A stretch of DNA of 40,235 nt, taken from the NCBI GenBank assembly GCA_902792105.1, contig CADAYK010000002.1, positions 1 to 40,235 on the forward strand, in the 5' to 3' direction. A program made the translations under genes and the position numbers. Shown here piece by piece: positions 17,548 to 25,313 of the stretch. How positions within the stretch are numbered: position 1 is the first letter of the stretch; each line of letters begins with the position of its first letter. This stretch comes from an uncultured Ruminococcus sp. Lineage in GTDB: Bacteria > Bacillota > Clostridia > Oscillospirales > Acutalibacteraceae. The notes beneath the pieces are model-generated. The model ran no database searches, was not told where the DNA came from, and saw only the letters and a program-made list of their open reading frames with translations.

Positions 17548-17581
17548 TAAAACAGTAAAAGCGTTTGGGAAACCCAAACGC
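17548..17581 (-). terminator. Terminator of infC-rpmI-rplT
   Basis: A perfect 9-bp stem GCGTTTGGG / CCCAAACGC (17561-17569 and 17573-17581) with a 3-nt loop, followed on the minus strand by TTTTACTGTTTTA. It ends only about 10 nt before the methyltransferase ATG, so the next operon depends on readthrough or on a promoter I could not place. Confidence 0.88.
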
Positions 17582-17597
17582 GTTCACAGTTAATAAA

Positions 17598-17948
17598 TTA
17601 AGCGTTTTTAGCCTGTTCAACAAGTGATGTGAAAGCGGCAGGATCAGAAATAGCGATCTCGGAAAGCATCTTACGGTTAAGTGTGATGCCGGCCTTCTTG
17701 ATGCCGTTCATAAATGTTGAATAGTTAGTGCCGTTAGCCTTGCAGGCAGCGGAAATTCTTGTGATCCAAAGACGACGGAAATCTCTTTTTCTCTGCTTAC
17801 GGCCAACATAAGCGTAGTTGCCGGACTTCATTACGGCCTGTTTAGCCATCTTAAAGTGTTTGGATTTTGCACCCCAGTAGCCCTTGGCAAGCTTTAATGT
17901 CTTTTTCCTTCTTTTGCGAGTCATCATCGCACCTTTTACTCGTGCCAT
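17598..17948 (-). CDS. rplT: 50S ribosomal protein L20
   Basis: Early-assembly 23S rRNA-binding protein, also the usual repressor of its own operon in Firmicutes. The 116-residue, very basic protein begins [19 protein letters not shown] and contains the conserved [12 protein letters not shown] stretch. A GGAGG site precedes the ATG. It is third in infC-rpmI-rplT and is followed by a strong terminator. Confidence 0.98.
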   Translation of the reverse strand: MARVKGAMMTRKRRKKTLKLAKGYWGAKSKHFKMAKQAVMKSGNYAYVGRKQRKRDFRRLWITRISAACKANGTNYSTFMNGIKKAGITLNRKMLSEIAISDPAAFTSLVEQAKNA

Positions 17949-17990
17949 TATATATTACCTCCGTAGTTTTTAATTTAATATGAAACGTGA

Positions 17991-18188
17991 TTATTTGTAA
18001 GGAATAAGACGCTTCATCTGTGGGGTATTTGTTCTGTCAGCAATAACTGTCTGACGGAGACCTCTTTTACGCTTTCTTGTCTTTTTATTCAAGATGTGGC
18101 TTTTGTTAGCGTGAGCGCGTACAACTTTACCGTTCTTAGTAAGTTTAAATCTTTTTTTAGCACCGCTGTGTGTTTTAATTTTAGGCAT
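17991..18188 (-). CDS. rpmI: 50S ribosomal protein L35
   Basis: A 65-residue basic protein with the L35 signature MPKIKTHSGAKKRFKLTKNG and the C-terminal QMKRLIPYK. It is second gene of the infC operon, 21 nt after infC, with an AGGGAGG site before the ATG. Confidence 0.98.
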   Translation of the reverse strand: MPKIKTHSGAKKRFKLTKNGKVVRAHANKSHILNKKTRKRKRGLRQTVIADRTNTPQMKRLIPYK

Positions 18189-18209
18189 TTTTATATCCTC
18201 CCTGTTAAA

Positions 18210-18734
18210 TTACTTATTTGACTTTGGCGCAAGAAACATCAGCATATTACGGCCTTCAAGCTTCGGGGCTTTTTCAACAACAACAGCGTCACCGCATGCG
18301 TCGGCAAAGCGCTTCATTGTGTCAAGACCTATTTCGGGATGTCCCATTTCGCGTCCTCTGAAGCGGATTGATACTTTTACCTTATCGCCGTGCCTAATAA
18401 ACTTAAGAGCGTTGTTAAGCTTGGTGTTAAAATCGTGAGTGTCAATATTCAGCGAAAGTCTTACTTCCTTGATATCGACAATATGCTGATTTTTCCTTGC
18501 TTCCTTTTCCCTTTTAGCCTGTTCAAAGCGGTATTTACCGTAGTCCATAATTTTACAAACAGGCGGATTGCTTTGCGGAGCGATCTTTACCAAATCAAGG
18601 TTTTTTTGCTCAGCAATTTCAAGAGCCTGCTTTGATGACATAATACCAAGCTGTTGACCGTCCGAGCTGATAACTCTCAGCTCTTTATCTCGGATTTCTT
18701 CGTTGATCTGAATGTTGTTTGTTTTCTTGCCGAT
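18210..18734 (-). CDS. infC: Translation initiation factor IF-3, ATC start
   Basis: IF-3 keeps 30S subunits free and proofreads start codons. The mature-like sequence GKKTNNIQINEEIRDKELRV opens the N-domain. VKIAPQSNPPVCKIMDYGKY and the C-domain (VSIRFRGREMGHPEIG) follow. I place the start at ATC (18732-18734), nine bases after a perfect GGAGG, which gives 174 residues, the normal size. There is no ATG, GTG or TTG in frame at that place. The frame does stay open upstream to ATG and GTG codons, but those lie inside the leader and before its terminator, so an annotation that begins there is too long. A rare start codon is the known device by which infC is autoregulated in other bacteria. Confidence 0.93.
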   Translation of the reverse strand: MGKKTNNIQINEEIRDKELRVISSDGQQLGIMSSKQALEIAEQKNLDLVKIAPQSNPPVCKIMDYGKYRFEQAKREKEARKNQHIVDIKEVRLSLNIDTHDFNTKLNNALKFIRHGDKVKVSIRFRGREMGHPEIGLDTMKRFADACGDAVVVEKAPKLEGRNMLMFLAPKSNK

Positions 18735-18889
18735 GGTTAAGCACCTCCAAAGTTCGTGTAAAAAACAAATGCGGACAGAAATACATCCGTCCGCACTACA
18801 ATACAACAGTAACATATACTCAGTCAGTGTATTGACCCGTGCAGACGACACCCCACAGGTGAAAGCATTTCTGCTTTACTTTATTTTAC
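18735..18889 (-). ncRNA. infC leader RNA, probable L20-type attenuator
   Basis: About 155 nt lie between the predicted start site (near 18889) and the infC start. On the minus strand the leader holds an AAAGCA / TGCTTT hairpin, a 7-bp stem ACCTGTG / CACGGGT (18854-18860 with 18835-18841) around a GGGTGTCGTCTG loop, and then a terminator (18760-18794). In Bacillus and relatives L20 binds such a leader and favours termination. Identity as an L20 leader is inferred from position and architecture. Confidence 0.65.
18760..18794 (-). terminator. Attenuator terminator in the infC leader
   Basis: A 9-bp stem GCGGACGGA / TCTGTCCGC with one G-U pair (18771-18794) is followed on the minus strand by ATTTGTTTTTT. 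It ends about 18 nt before the infC Shine-Dalgarno sequence, so it acts inside the leader and not at an operon end. Confidence 0.8.
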
Positions 18890-18895
18890 CAAGTT

Positions 18896-18924
18896 ATTAT
18901 AAAACATTATTTTTGTTTTGTCAA
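18896..18924 (-). promoter_or_regulatory. Sigma-A promoter of infC operon, perfect consensus
   Basis: TTGACA (18919-18924), a 17-bp spacer and TATAAT (18896-18901) on the minus strand. The -35 hexamer contains the TGA stop codon of the upstream glycerophosphotransferase-like gene, so the two units are packed without any gap. Confidence 0.92.
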
Positions 18925-20723
18925 GCATTTTTTTCATTCCCGTAGGGAATATCGTTCATAGCATCGGTAATCAGCTTAACTACGCGTTCGGTTGACTTGC
19001 CGTCGCGCTTGTCAAAGAACATGTCGGCAAACGGAGCTATGCGCTCGGTGCAGAAATCACGTTCGTTGATGCAGTCGATAAGCTGATCAAGTGAATAAAC
19101 AATCTTTCCGGGAACATAAAGCTTAAAGTCAAAATAGAAGTCACGCTGATTTATATATTTTTCCAAATCGAAAGCATAGAAAACCATAGGAATATCAAGC
19201 AGCGAAGCCTCGAACACAAGCGAGGAATAATCGGTGATAATTACGTCGGTTACGAACAGTAAATCGTTGAGCTCGTTATCCTCCGAAAGGTCAATTACCC
19301 TGTCGGCATATTCTTCGGGAATAGGCTGAACGTCATTGACAAAGGGATGATGTTTAATAATGATAACATAATCCTCGGGAATGCGCTTGCAAACCTCGCC
19401 CACATCAAACATTTCGGTCGGATAGAACGCGGTTTCCTTAACCATACCCCTGAAAGTAGGTGCGAACAAAACGATCTTTTTACCGGCAAAATCGGGATGC
19501 TCGCTGTAGAACTTGTTCCTTGCCTCTTGCTTATAATTGTCATCAAAGAACACATCGGTTCTCGGAATTCCCGTAGCTACAACATTGTCGGTTGCTATAC
19601 CAAAGCCCTCCGAATGGCATTTTTTACAGTAGGTTGAGCTTACAGTTACATAATCGTAGCTTCTGTGGTTACGTGTAGGCTGAGGCGAGCCCTTGGGCTT
19701 TGAAAGACGGGTAAAACCAAAGGTCTTGAACGCGCCGCAGGCATGCCAAAGCTGAATAAGCTTTGTTTCCTCGCGGAGATTGATATAATGGATCTGCGGT
19801 GTGAATTCATCAAGCACAACGACCTTGCTGGTTGCGCAGGATTTTGTAAAATCTATGATTTCGCCGAGGCTCATTTCGGTGATCGTGTGATCGTTTAAGA
19901 TAAAGTGGATGTCAAGATCCGGATATTCCTTGAGCTTGTCATACACAAACGCAAAGTTTCCGGAAATATCATCACGACGCAGCGAGATAAAAGTAAGCTT
20001 GTTACTTTTGATCTTAAACAGCTTAAAGAAGCTGTAGCATCTTTTAAATATAAACCTTTTAACTGTCCAAAGAGAAACCTTAACGGTTGAAACGTTTGAA
20101 AAACGCCAGAACGTATAGGCAAGTAATCTCATAAACAGGTTTTCGTCGTTAAACCTCGCCGGCATTTTTTTAATGCCGAAACTTTTATTAATCGCTTCGC
20201 AGAAAAACAGCGGGATCATAGCTATTGCAATAAAGTAATATATTACTTTAAACAACTTAAAGAAGAAGGTTACAACGAACTTTGCGACCGGATTATGTTT
20301 AATAGCCCTTTTGTTGGGCATAAACAAAATGTGATTGCCCTTTACAATATATTGGAAGCACTTATTGTCATATAACGTTTCAACAGGAGTAAGATCAACG
20401 TCGATACGTTCGGAATAAAAGTCCTCAAATCCGAGATTCAAATACATTTCAAAGGGCAAATAATCTTCCCTGGTTTTCCAAAACAGCAAATCCAGACGGT
20501 AGGTATATCTGCCGGAAAAATAGCACTTTCCGTCAACGTGCACCACATTGGAAAGCACAAACGGAATACGCCTGTCCTCCTGTCCGTTATTAAAATGTAA
20601 AACTAATTTTGGTTTGGAAATAAAATGAGAATTGATTTTTGAATCCTCAATAGTACCCATAATAGTGAGAATCATTTTATTTTCGGCAATCAAAAGTTCT
20701 TTTACCTCAAGCTGATACTTCAC
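18921..20723 (-). CDS. TagF/TarL-like teichoic acid (CDP-polyol) phosphotransferase
   Basis: A 600-residue member of the CDP-glycerol/ribitol polyol-phosphate transferase family, which builds wall teichoic acid backbones at the inner face of the membrane. A membrane-facing hydrophobic segment lies near 150-185. The C-terminal GT-B-like domain has LWHACGAFKTFG with the catalytic His, RNHRSYDYVTVSS, VATGIPRTDVFFDD, VLFAPTFRG, IIIKHHPF with the second His, and ITDYSSLVFE. The start is GTG at 20721-20723, 7 nt after AGAGG; the GTG two codons upstream is too close to that site. The neighbours supply a CDP-polyol (TarI- and TarJ-like), so ribitol phosphate or a related pentitol phosphate is the likeliest unit. 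Primase versus polymerase cannot be decided. It is last in its operon; its stop lies in the infC -35. Confidence 0.88.
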   Translation of the reverse strand: MKYQLEVKELLIAENKMILTIMGTIEDSKINSHFISKPKLVLHFNNGQEDRRIPFVLSNVVHVDGKCYFSGRYTYRLDLLFWKTREDYLPFEMYLNLGFEDFYSERIDVDLTPVETLYDNKCFQYIVKGNHILFMPNKRAIKHNPVAKFVVTFFFKLFKVIYYFIAIAMIPLFFCEAINKSFGIKKMPARFNDENLFMRLLAYTFWRFSNVSTVKVSLWTVKRFIFKRCYSFFKLFKIKSNKLTFISLRRDDISGNFAFVYDKLKEYPDLDIHFILNDHTITEMSLGEIIDFTKSCATSKVVVLDEFTPQIHYINLREETKLIQLWHACGAFKTFGFTRLSKPKGSPQPTRNHRSYDYVTVSSTYCKKCHSEGFGIATDNVVATGIPRTDVFFDDNYKQEARNKFYSEHPDFAGKKIVLFAPTFRGMVKETAFYPTEMFDVGEVCKRIPEDYVIIIKHHPFVNDVQPIPEEYADRVIDLSEDNELNDLLFVTDVIITDYSSLVFEASLLDIPMVFYAFDLEKYINQRDFYFDFKLYVPGKIVYSLDQLIDCINERDFCTERIAPFADMFFDKRDGKSTERVVKLITDAMNDIPYGNEKNA

Positions 20724-20762
20724 AAACACACCTCTGGTTATGATAATAATAAAAAATATAAA

Positions 20763-21428
20763 TTATTTAATTAGCTCTGTCATTTTCGGAACGGAATCAT
20801 CAAGTTTAAGTCCCTTGCCGAAAATTGAGGATGAGCCCGCAACAAACAGGTCTGCTCCGCAACGGCGCATTTTTTGACAATAATCCCAGCTAACATGACC
20901 GTCAACCTCAAGAATTATATTGCTGCCGCTGTCATCAATAAGCTTTCTGACGGCGCTGAGCTTGTCAAAGCTGCCGTCAACAAGCGGAGCACCGGCAAAA
21001 CCGGGATAAACAGTCATTACAACCACGCCGTCGATTTCTTCTATATAATCGAGAATAACCTCGGGCTTGGTGTCGGGGCTGATTGCCACAAACGGAGAAG
21101 CACCTCTTGACCTTATATCGGCAATCACTTCGTGAAGATTTTCGCAGGCTTCATAATGAACCGATACAATATCACCGCTGCCTATTTCCATGCGGTCAAA
21201 ATACTGTTCGGGCTCATACGCCATAATATGAATATCTCTTTTCATATTCCTGAGCACGCCTTTAACAGCTCTGACAAGATTGGTGTCAAGCGTCAAATTA
21301 GGCACAAATTTATTATCCATAAAATCAAGATGGATATAATCAACACCCAAAGCGTCAAGCTTTTCTATTTCCGCCTGCAAATTAAGCGGATCGGCGCACA
21401 TAAGCGAAGGAGAAAGCATACCTTTCAT
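20763..21428 (-). CDS. Ribulose-phosphate 3-epimerase family protein
   Basis: A TIM-barrel epimerase of 221 residues. RPE landmarks are present: SPSLMCADPLNL, HLDFMDNKFVPNLT (canonical HxDxMDGxFVPN), DIHIM, SVHYEA, MTVYPGF and LEVDGHV, covering the metal-binding His/Asp set. Departures from housekeeping RPE include DNK for DGH, DGHV for DGGV and FAGAPLV for the usual GFGGQKF phosphate loop. Its place between a TarJ-like dehydrogenase and a TagF-like transferase suggests it supplies or interconverts the pentulose 5-phosphate used for the CDP-polyol. A related substrate such as another ketose phosphate is possible. It lies 11 nt after the dehydrogenase gene. Confidence 0.85.
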   Translation of the reverse strand: MKGMLSPSLMCADPLNLQAEIEKLDALGVDYIHLDFMDNKFVPNLTLDTNLVRAVKGVLRNMKRDIHIMAYEPEQYFDRMEIGSGDIVSVHYEACENLHEVIADIRSRGASPFVAISPDTKPEVILDYIEEIDGVVVMTVYPGFAGAPLVDGSFDKLSAVRKLIDDSGSNIILEVDGHVSWDYCQKMRRCGADLFVAGSSSIFGKGLKLDDSVPKMTELIK

Positions 21429-21439
21429 AAAAGCACCTC

Positions 21440-22489
21440 TTACTCGTTTACAACCAAAATCTTAGCGAAAAACTCAGTGTTATTTTTCATGATATCAAGT
21501 CCCTTGTCCATATCCTCAAGGCTGAACTTGTGAGTAATCAGTTTTTTAGCGTCAATTGTTCCGGTTGCCATTGCGTTAACAACCATGTTCCAGTCGCTTT
21601 TGTGAGTATCGCTGTAGCTTGAATTCCATGTACCGAAAATTGAAAGCTGTTTTCTTAAAATCTGCCAGTAAGTATTTTGAGGGAAGGTAAAGTCACCGTG
21701 AGGGTTACCCACAAAAATGACCTTTCCGCCGCTTGCAACACTTTCAAGGCAGTTGCAGGCGGTTACATTTACGCCCACAGCCTCAATCGCGACATCCGCG
21801 CCGACTCCGTTGGTTTTATCCTTAACCCATTCAATAGGATCGGCGTGTGACGAATTGCAGTATTCCGTAAAGCCGAGACTTTCAATAAAATCCCAGTTAT
21901 TAACATCTGTTCCGACAAGCAGCACTCTTGCGCCCCAGGCTCTCGCCCACTGGGCAATCAGCATTCCGATCGTACCCGGACCGTAGATTACAACATTGTC
22001 GCCTACTTCTATGCCGGCGCGTCTTAAAGCGTGGACAGCAACCGCGCAAGGCTCTGTCATGGCAGCCTCCTCAAAAGAAAGGCTGTCGGGAATAGGAACA
22101 AGGTTCCACACGGGAACTCTTACATACTCGGCAAAAGCGCCGTCGCTTCTTGAACCGAGATAATCATAGCTTTTGCACATTTCATAATTGCCGCTGTTGC
22201 AGTTTTCGCAGTGCTTGCAGGGAATCAGCGGAAAAACAGTAGCTCTCATTCCTATCAAGCCGCTGTTTTTTTCATCGCCCACAGCCGCAACCTCACCCGA
22301 AAACTCGTGACCGGGGATCGTGGGAAAGTGATATGTGCCGTTTACAAATATTCTGGGAATATCGGAACCGCATATTCCGCAAGCCTTTACTCTGAAAAGA
22401 ACCTCGTCGGGCTTTACCTCGGGCATAGGGTAATCGCAGTATTCAAGGTTGCCTACAGCTCTTAAAACTCTGGCTTTCATTGTATCCAT
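21440..22489 (-). CDS. Zinc-dependent alcohol dehydrogenase, TarJ-like (ribulose-5-P reductase)
   Basis: A 349-residue medium-chain dehydrogenase. Catalytic zinc ligands are C37 and H61-E62 (CGICGSD, GHEFSGEV). Structural zinc cysteines are C91, C94, C97 and C105. The Rossmann motif is VIYGPGTIGMLIAQWA. It is related to galactitol-1-phosphate and ribulose-5-phosphate (TarJ) dehydrogenases. In Staphylococcus and Haemophilus, TarJ-type enzymes reduce ribulose 5-phosphate with NADPH and the partner TarI makes CDP-ribitol. Here a TarI-like gene ends 1 nt upstream. The ATG at 22487-22489 has AAGGGG 9 nt upstream. Substrate is inferred from the neighbours. Confidence 0.82.
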   Translation of the reverse strand: MDTMKARVLRAVGNLEYCDYPMPEVKPDEVLFRVKACGICGSDIPRIFVNGTYHFPTIPGHEFSGEVAAVGDEKNSGLIGMRATVFPLIPCKHCENCNSGNYEMCKSYDYLGSRSDGAFAEYVRVPVWNLVPIPDSLSFEEAAMTEPCAVAVHALRRAGIEVGDNVVIYGPGTIGMLIAQWARAWGARVLLVGTDVNNWDFIESLGFTEYCNSSHADPIEWVKDKTNGVGADVAIEAVGVNVTACNCLESVASGGKVIFVGNPHGDFTFPQNTYWQILRKQLSIFGTWNSSYSDTHKSDWNMVVNAMATGTIDAKKLITHKFSLEDMDKGLDIMKNNTEFFAKILVVNE

Positions 22490-22490
22490 A

Positions 22491-23186
22491 TTATAAATCC
22501 CCTTTCAATATAGTTTCAAAGGTTTCCAAATCCTCTATTGTTGTAATTTTGAGGTTTCTTTCGCTGCCCTTTACCATTCTGATTTCCATTCCGTGGCGGT
22601 AAGCGATTTCGCTGCTGCCTGCGGTAGCGCCGATTTCCTCATCGGTAACCTCGTTATGTATTTGATAGTACTTCTTAAATTTAAAGCTTTCGGGAGCCTG
22701 TCCTGCAAAAAGCTCGCTGCGTTTGAGCAGGCAGTCGATTTTTGAGCCGTCGGCGCTCTGATATACAGTGTCCTTAACGGTGATTACGGGCATTGCGCCG
22801 TCATAATCGGTAGCGCCCTGAATACAGTCGTCGATTATTTGATCGGACACAAGCGGACGCGCCGCGTCGTGAACGATGACAATATCTGTGGCTGCGGCAT
22901 TTTCCGCAATACATTTCAGCCCGTTGTAAATTGAATGCTGCCTTGTTTCTCCCGCAGGAGCGTAGCCGCAGATCTTATCTACGCCGTACTTTGAGGCATA
23001 CTCCTCTACAAAGCCCTGCCACTGCTCGCTAACGACTACGACGATGTTGTCGATTTTATCGTGATTTTGGAATATATCAAAACAGTAGGAGATAATCGGC
23101 TTGTCCTGAACCATTAAAAACTGCTTTGGACGGTCAACGCCCATTCTGCTTCCTACTCCGCCTGCCAGTATGATCGCGGTATTCAT
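22491..23186 (-). CDS. IspD/TarI-like cytidylyltransferase (copy 1)
   Basis: A 231-residue CTP transferase. The nucleotide loop is ILAGGVGSRMG (6-16) followed by PKQF. Further signatures are GETRQHSIYNGL, VHDAARPL (105-112), VKDTVY and ERNLKITTIEDLE. Both IspD (methylerythritol-4-phosphate) and TarI (ribitol-5-phosphate) fit these motifs. The immediately following TarJ-like gene and the TagF-like gene favour TarI: ribitol-5-P + CTP to CDP-ribitol. A dual or IspD role cannot be excluded because no other ispD is in view. It is the first gene of its operon, 97 nt downstream of the -10 hexamer, with a GGAGG site. Confidence 0.83.
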   Translation of the reverse strand: MNTAIILAGGVGSRMGVDRPKQFLMVQDKPIISYCFDIFQNHDKIDNIVVVVSEQWQGFVEEYASKYGVDKICGYAPAGETRQHSIYNGLKCIAENAAATDIVIVHDAARPLVSDQIIDDCIQGATDYDGAMPVITVKDTVYQSADGSKIDCLLKRSELFAGQAPESFKFKKYYQIHNEVTDEEIGATAGSSEIAYRHGMEIRMVKGSERNLKITTIEDLETFETILKGDL

Positions 23187-23282
23187 AAAAATCCTCCGTA
23201 TCTATTTGGATTGAAATAAGCCCGGTAATTTGGGGCGAACTGTCATGATTTTCTCAATCGTTTTTTATACCGTATTTTATTA

Positions 23283-23312
23283 ATAATACCATATTTTCTG
23301 CTTATTTGTCAA
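23283..23312 (-). promoter_or_regulatory. Promoter of the tarI/tarJ-like operon
   Basis: TTGACA (23307-23312), an 18-bp spacer and TATTAT (23283-23288) on the minus strand. Transcription would begin about 90 nt before the cytidylyltransferase ATG and cover the four genes down to 18921. It separates the two halves of the envelope module into distinct transcription units. Confidence 0.75.
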
Positions 23313-23372
23313 TATAACGCAAGTTATTGTGTGTGGTCAAAAGCACCAAAGATTTATAGATAAAAAACAAAA

Positions 23373-24449
23373 TTATTCCTCAAGAACGGCAACTGCTCTG
23401 CGAATTCCCTCGGCAAGGTCAACCTTCGGCGTCCAGCCTATTGCGCAAAGCCGTGAGTTATCGAGGATCTCCGGTACCGGCGTAAGCGGTGTTAAAAGCG
23501 GTTCAGGCTCTTTTTCATCCTCCGGATTTAAAAAGCTCAGGCTTATGTTCCTGTCGGGAAAGACCCTGCACGCTGTTTGGGCAAAGCCCCTTATGGTGGT
23601 GTCGGATTTTTCATTTGAAATATTGTAAGGCGTAATATTTTCACCGCGGAGCAATATATACAAAAGAGCGGTTACGGTGTCGGTAACATAACAAAACGAA
23701 CGGTTAGCCGCGCCGTTTGATTTAAGCAGGATATTCTGCCTTCTGACAATGTTTGCGATAAACTGAGCCCATACCCTGTCGTCGTCAAGAGAAGCCGCGC
23801 CGTAAATATATGACGGACGGGCGATTTTTATATTCAAGCCGTATTCTCTGCTGTAGCTTGCCGCAAGTGTTTCGGAAGCGCGTTTTCCCATAGCATAACA
23901 GTTTTTGTAAGATGTTATGTCAATGTAACCGCTGTCCTCTTCCCTGATTTTCTTTTGTGAGCCGTAAATCGTTCCGTAAACCTTCAGGCTTGATACTATC
24001 AAAACCGCCTTGCTTTTGCTTTCCCGAGCGTAATCGAGCACGCTTGCCGTGCCTAAAAGATTGGCGTTGATAGTGCCGACAGGATCATTTTCAAACTGAA
24101 TATTGCTCGCCTGGCTTGCGGCGTTGATCACATAGTCGGCAGGCTCGATCAGTATTTTTTCCGATACATCCTGAACACAGAGCGAAATATCCTCGCGGTC
24201 GAGCAGATAGCCGTATTTTTTCCTCGCCTTTTCTTCGTTGCGTACAAGGGCGATAACCTTTATATTATCATTATTCATATCGTTTCTGAGCAAAAGTGAG
24301 GCGCACAGATAATATCCGATAAAGCCTCCTGCTCCTGTAACAAGCACAGTGCTGTTTTTAAGCTTTTCCCAACCGGGATTTGATGAAGCTATTTCAAGCA
24401 AATCGGAATAAACGCTTTGCTTTGTATGATCCTTTACTTTATATTCCAT
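23373..24449 (-). CDS. NAD-dependent epimerase/dehydratase (extended SDR)
   Basis: A 358-residue nucleotide-sugar SDR. The cofactor loop is TGAGGFIG (38-45). The catalytic Tyr-Lys pair is in YAMGK (Y185, K189), with SS before it (SSLKVYG). IARPSYIYG and the late SFCYVTDTV also follow the extended-SDR pattern of UDP-glucose epimerases and dehydratases. The start overlaps the upstream cytidylyltransferase by 11 nt, so the two proteins are made together. That coupling suggests it acts on the CDP-linked product, or on the phosphate precursor, of that enzyme. The precise reaction (epimerisation, dehydration or decarboxylation) is unknown. About 35 N-terminal residues precede the Rossmann fold, a modest extension. 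Confidence 0.82.
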   Translation of the reverse strand: MEYKVKDHTKQSVYSDLLEIASSNPGWEKLKNSTVLVTGAGGFIGYYLCASLLLRNDMNNDNIKVIALVRNEEKARKKYGYLLDREDISLCVQDVSEKILIEPADYVINAASQASNIQFENDPVGTINANLLGTASVLDYARESKSKAVLIVSSLKVYGTIYGSQKKIREEDSGYIDITSYKNCYAMGKRASETLAASYSREYGLNIKIARPSYIYGAASLDDDRVWAQFIANIVRRQNILLKSNGAANRSFCYVTDTVTALLYILLRGENITPYNISNEKSDTTIRGFAQTACRVFPDRNISLSFLNPEDEKEPEPLLTPLTPVPEILDNSRLCAIGWTPKVDLAEGIRRAVAVLEE

Positions 24450-25179
24450 ACTTTAATTCTTCTTTCGCGAATTTTTTAAAGCTTTCGTAATAGAACTGTG
24501 AACGCAGGGTAATCAGATCCTCCGGTGTAGTCACCTTGATATTAAACCTTTCGCCCTTGAAAATATGGACCTTCTCGCCCAACTCGATCAAAAGCTCGCT
24601 TGACGAAACAGGGTTTAATATTCCGCGCCTGTACGCCTCGTCATGCGCCCAAAGTATTTTTTCCATGGTATAGCCCTGCGGGGCCTGGGTAATATACATC
24701 GTGCCGCGATCATAGCTTTTTTGACAGGTTTCACCGTCCGTGCTGTACAAAAGCGAATCGATGCTCGGAGTAACGGGAACAGCCGAGCTGTACTTTTTTG
24801 TATGTTCAATACAGTTTGTGATCAGCTCCCGGGAAAGCATAGGACGCACACCGTCACAAATCATAATAATATCATCGGGTGCTGTTGAAAACTCGGCAGT
24901 TGCCATAACGCCGTTGTGAATTGAATCAAAGCCGGTTTTTCCGCCCGGGACAATAGCTTTGACCTTTCTGACCCTGAACTGCTCAATAAGCTTTATCAGG
25001 TAATCGATCCAATCCTCCTTGCAGGCAACCACAATGCCGTCAACCCAAGGATGACGCGCAAAATGTTCCATTGTGCGGATTATTATCGGCTTTCCGCCTA
25101 CCTCTAAGAACTGTTTAGGAAGGTCGGAGGACTGCATTCTTACGCCGCTGCCGCCTGCAAAAAGCATAGCTGTAATCAT
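24439..25179 (-). CDS. IspD/TarI-like cytidylyltransferase (copy 2)
   Basis: A 246-residue protein with MLFAGGSGVRM (5-15), PKQFLEVGGKPI, PGGKTGFDSIHNG and the C-terminal FNIKVTTPEDL, which is close to the NIKVTTPxDL of TarI. The usual HDAxRP motif reads ICDGVRPM, so the conserved His is replaced by Cys, a sign of a shifted substrate. It is distinct from copy 1 downstream and is coupled by overlap to an SDR enzyme, so it probably activates a different polyol or sugar phosphate with CTP. AGGAG lies 8 nt before the ATG. Function beyond CTP transfer is inferred. Confidence 0.83.
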   Translation of the reverse strand: MITAMLFAGGSGVRMQSSDLPKQFLEVGGKPIIIRTMEHFARHPWVDGIVVACKEDWIDYLIKLIEQFRVRKVKAIVPGGKTGFDSIHNGVMATAEFSTAPDDIIMICDGVRPMLSRELITNCIEHTKKYSSAVPVTPSIDSLLYSTDGETCQKSYDRGTMYITQAPQGYTMEKILWAHDEAYRRGILNPVSSSELLIELGEKVHIFKGERFNIKVTTPEDLITLRSQFYYESFKKFAKEELKYGI

Positions 25180-25211
25180 ATGGCATACTCCTCGTATTAT
25201 AATATAATTTT

Positions 25212-25240
25212 ACATTACCACCAAAGTGACTGTTTGTCAA
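25212..25240 (-). promoter_or_regulatory. Probable promoter of the cytidylyltransferase-SDR unit
   Basis: TTGACA (25235-25240), 17 bp, then TAATGT (25212-25217) with an upstream TGG that could act as an extended -10. The -35 is perfect and the -10 is weak. GACTGT / ACAGTC arms flank the -35 region, so a repressor site is possible. Confidence 0.55.
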
Positions 25241-25268
25241 TTTACAGTCTTGTAATGCTTATTTTTTC

Positions 25269-25297
25269 TTGAAATAACAAAAATATTATGTTATTAT
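25269..25297 (+). promoter_or_regulatory. Promoter of the CPBP protease-tadA unit
   Basis: TTGAAA (25269-25274), 17-bp spacer and TATTAT (25292-25297). The predicted start is about 10 nt before the ATG at 25314, leaving a very short leader with GGTGG as the only ribosome-site candidate. Confidence 0.7.
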
Positions 25298-25313
25298 TAC
25301 TGTGGTGGTTTAT

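Noticed and set aside
18735-18851. A 39-residue N-terminal extension of IF-3 starting at GTG 18851 or ATG 18815
   Set aside because: It would place the start before the leader terminator, and the extension has no IF-3 similarity. The GGAGG sits before the ATC.
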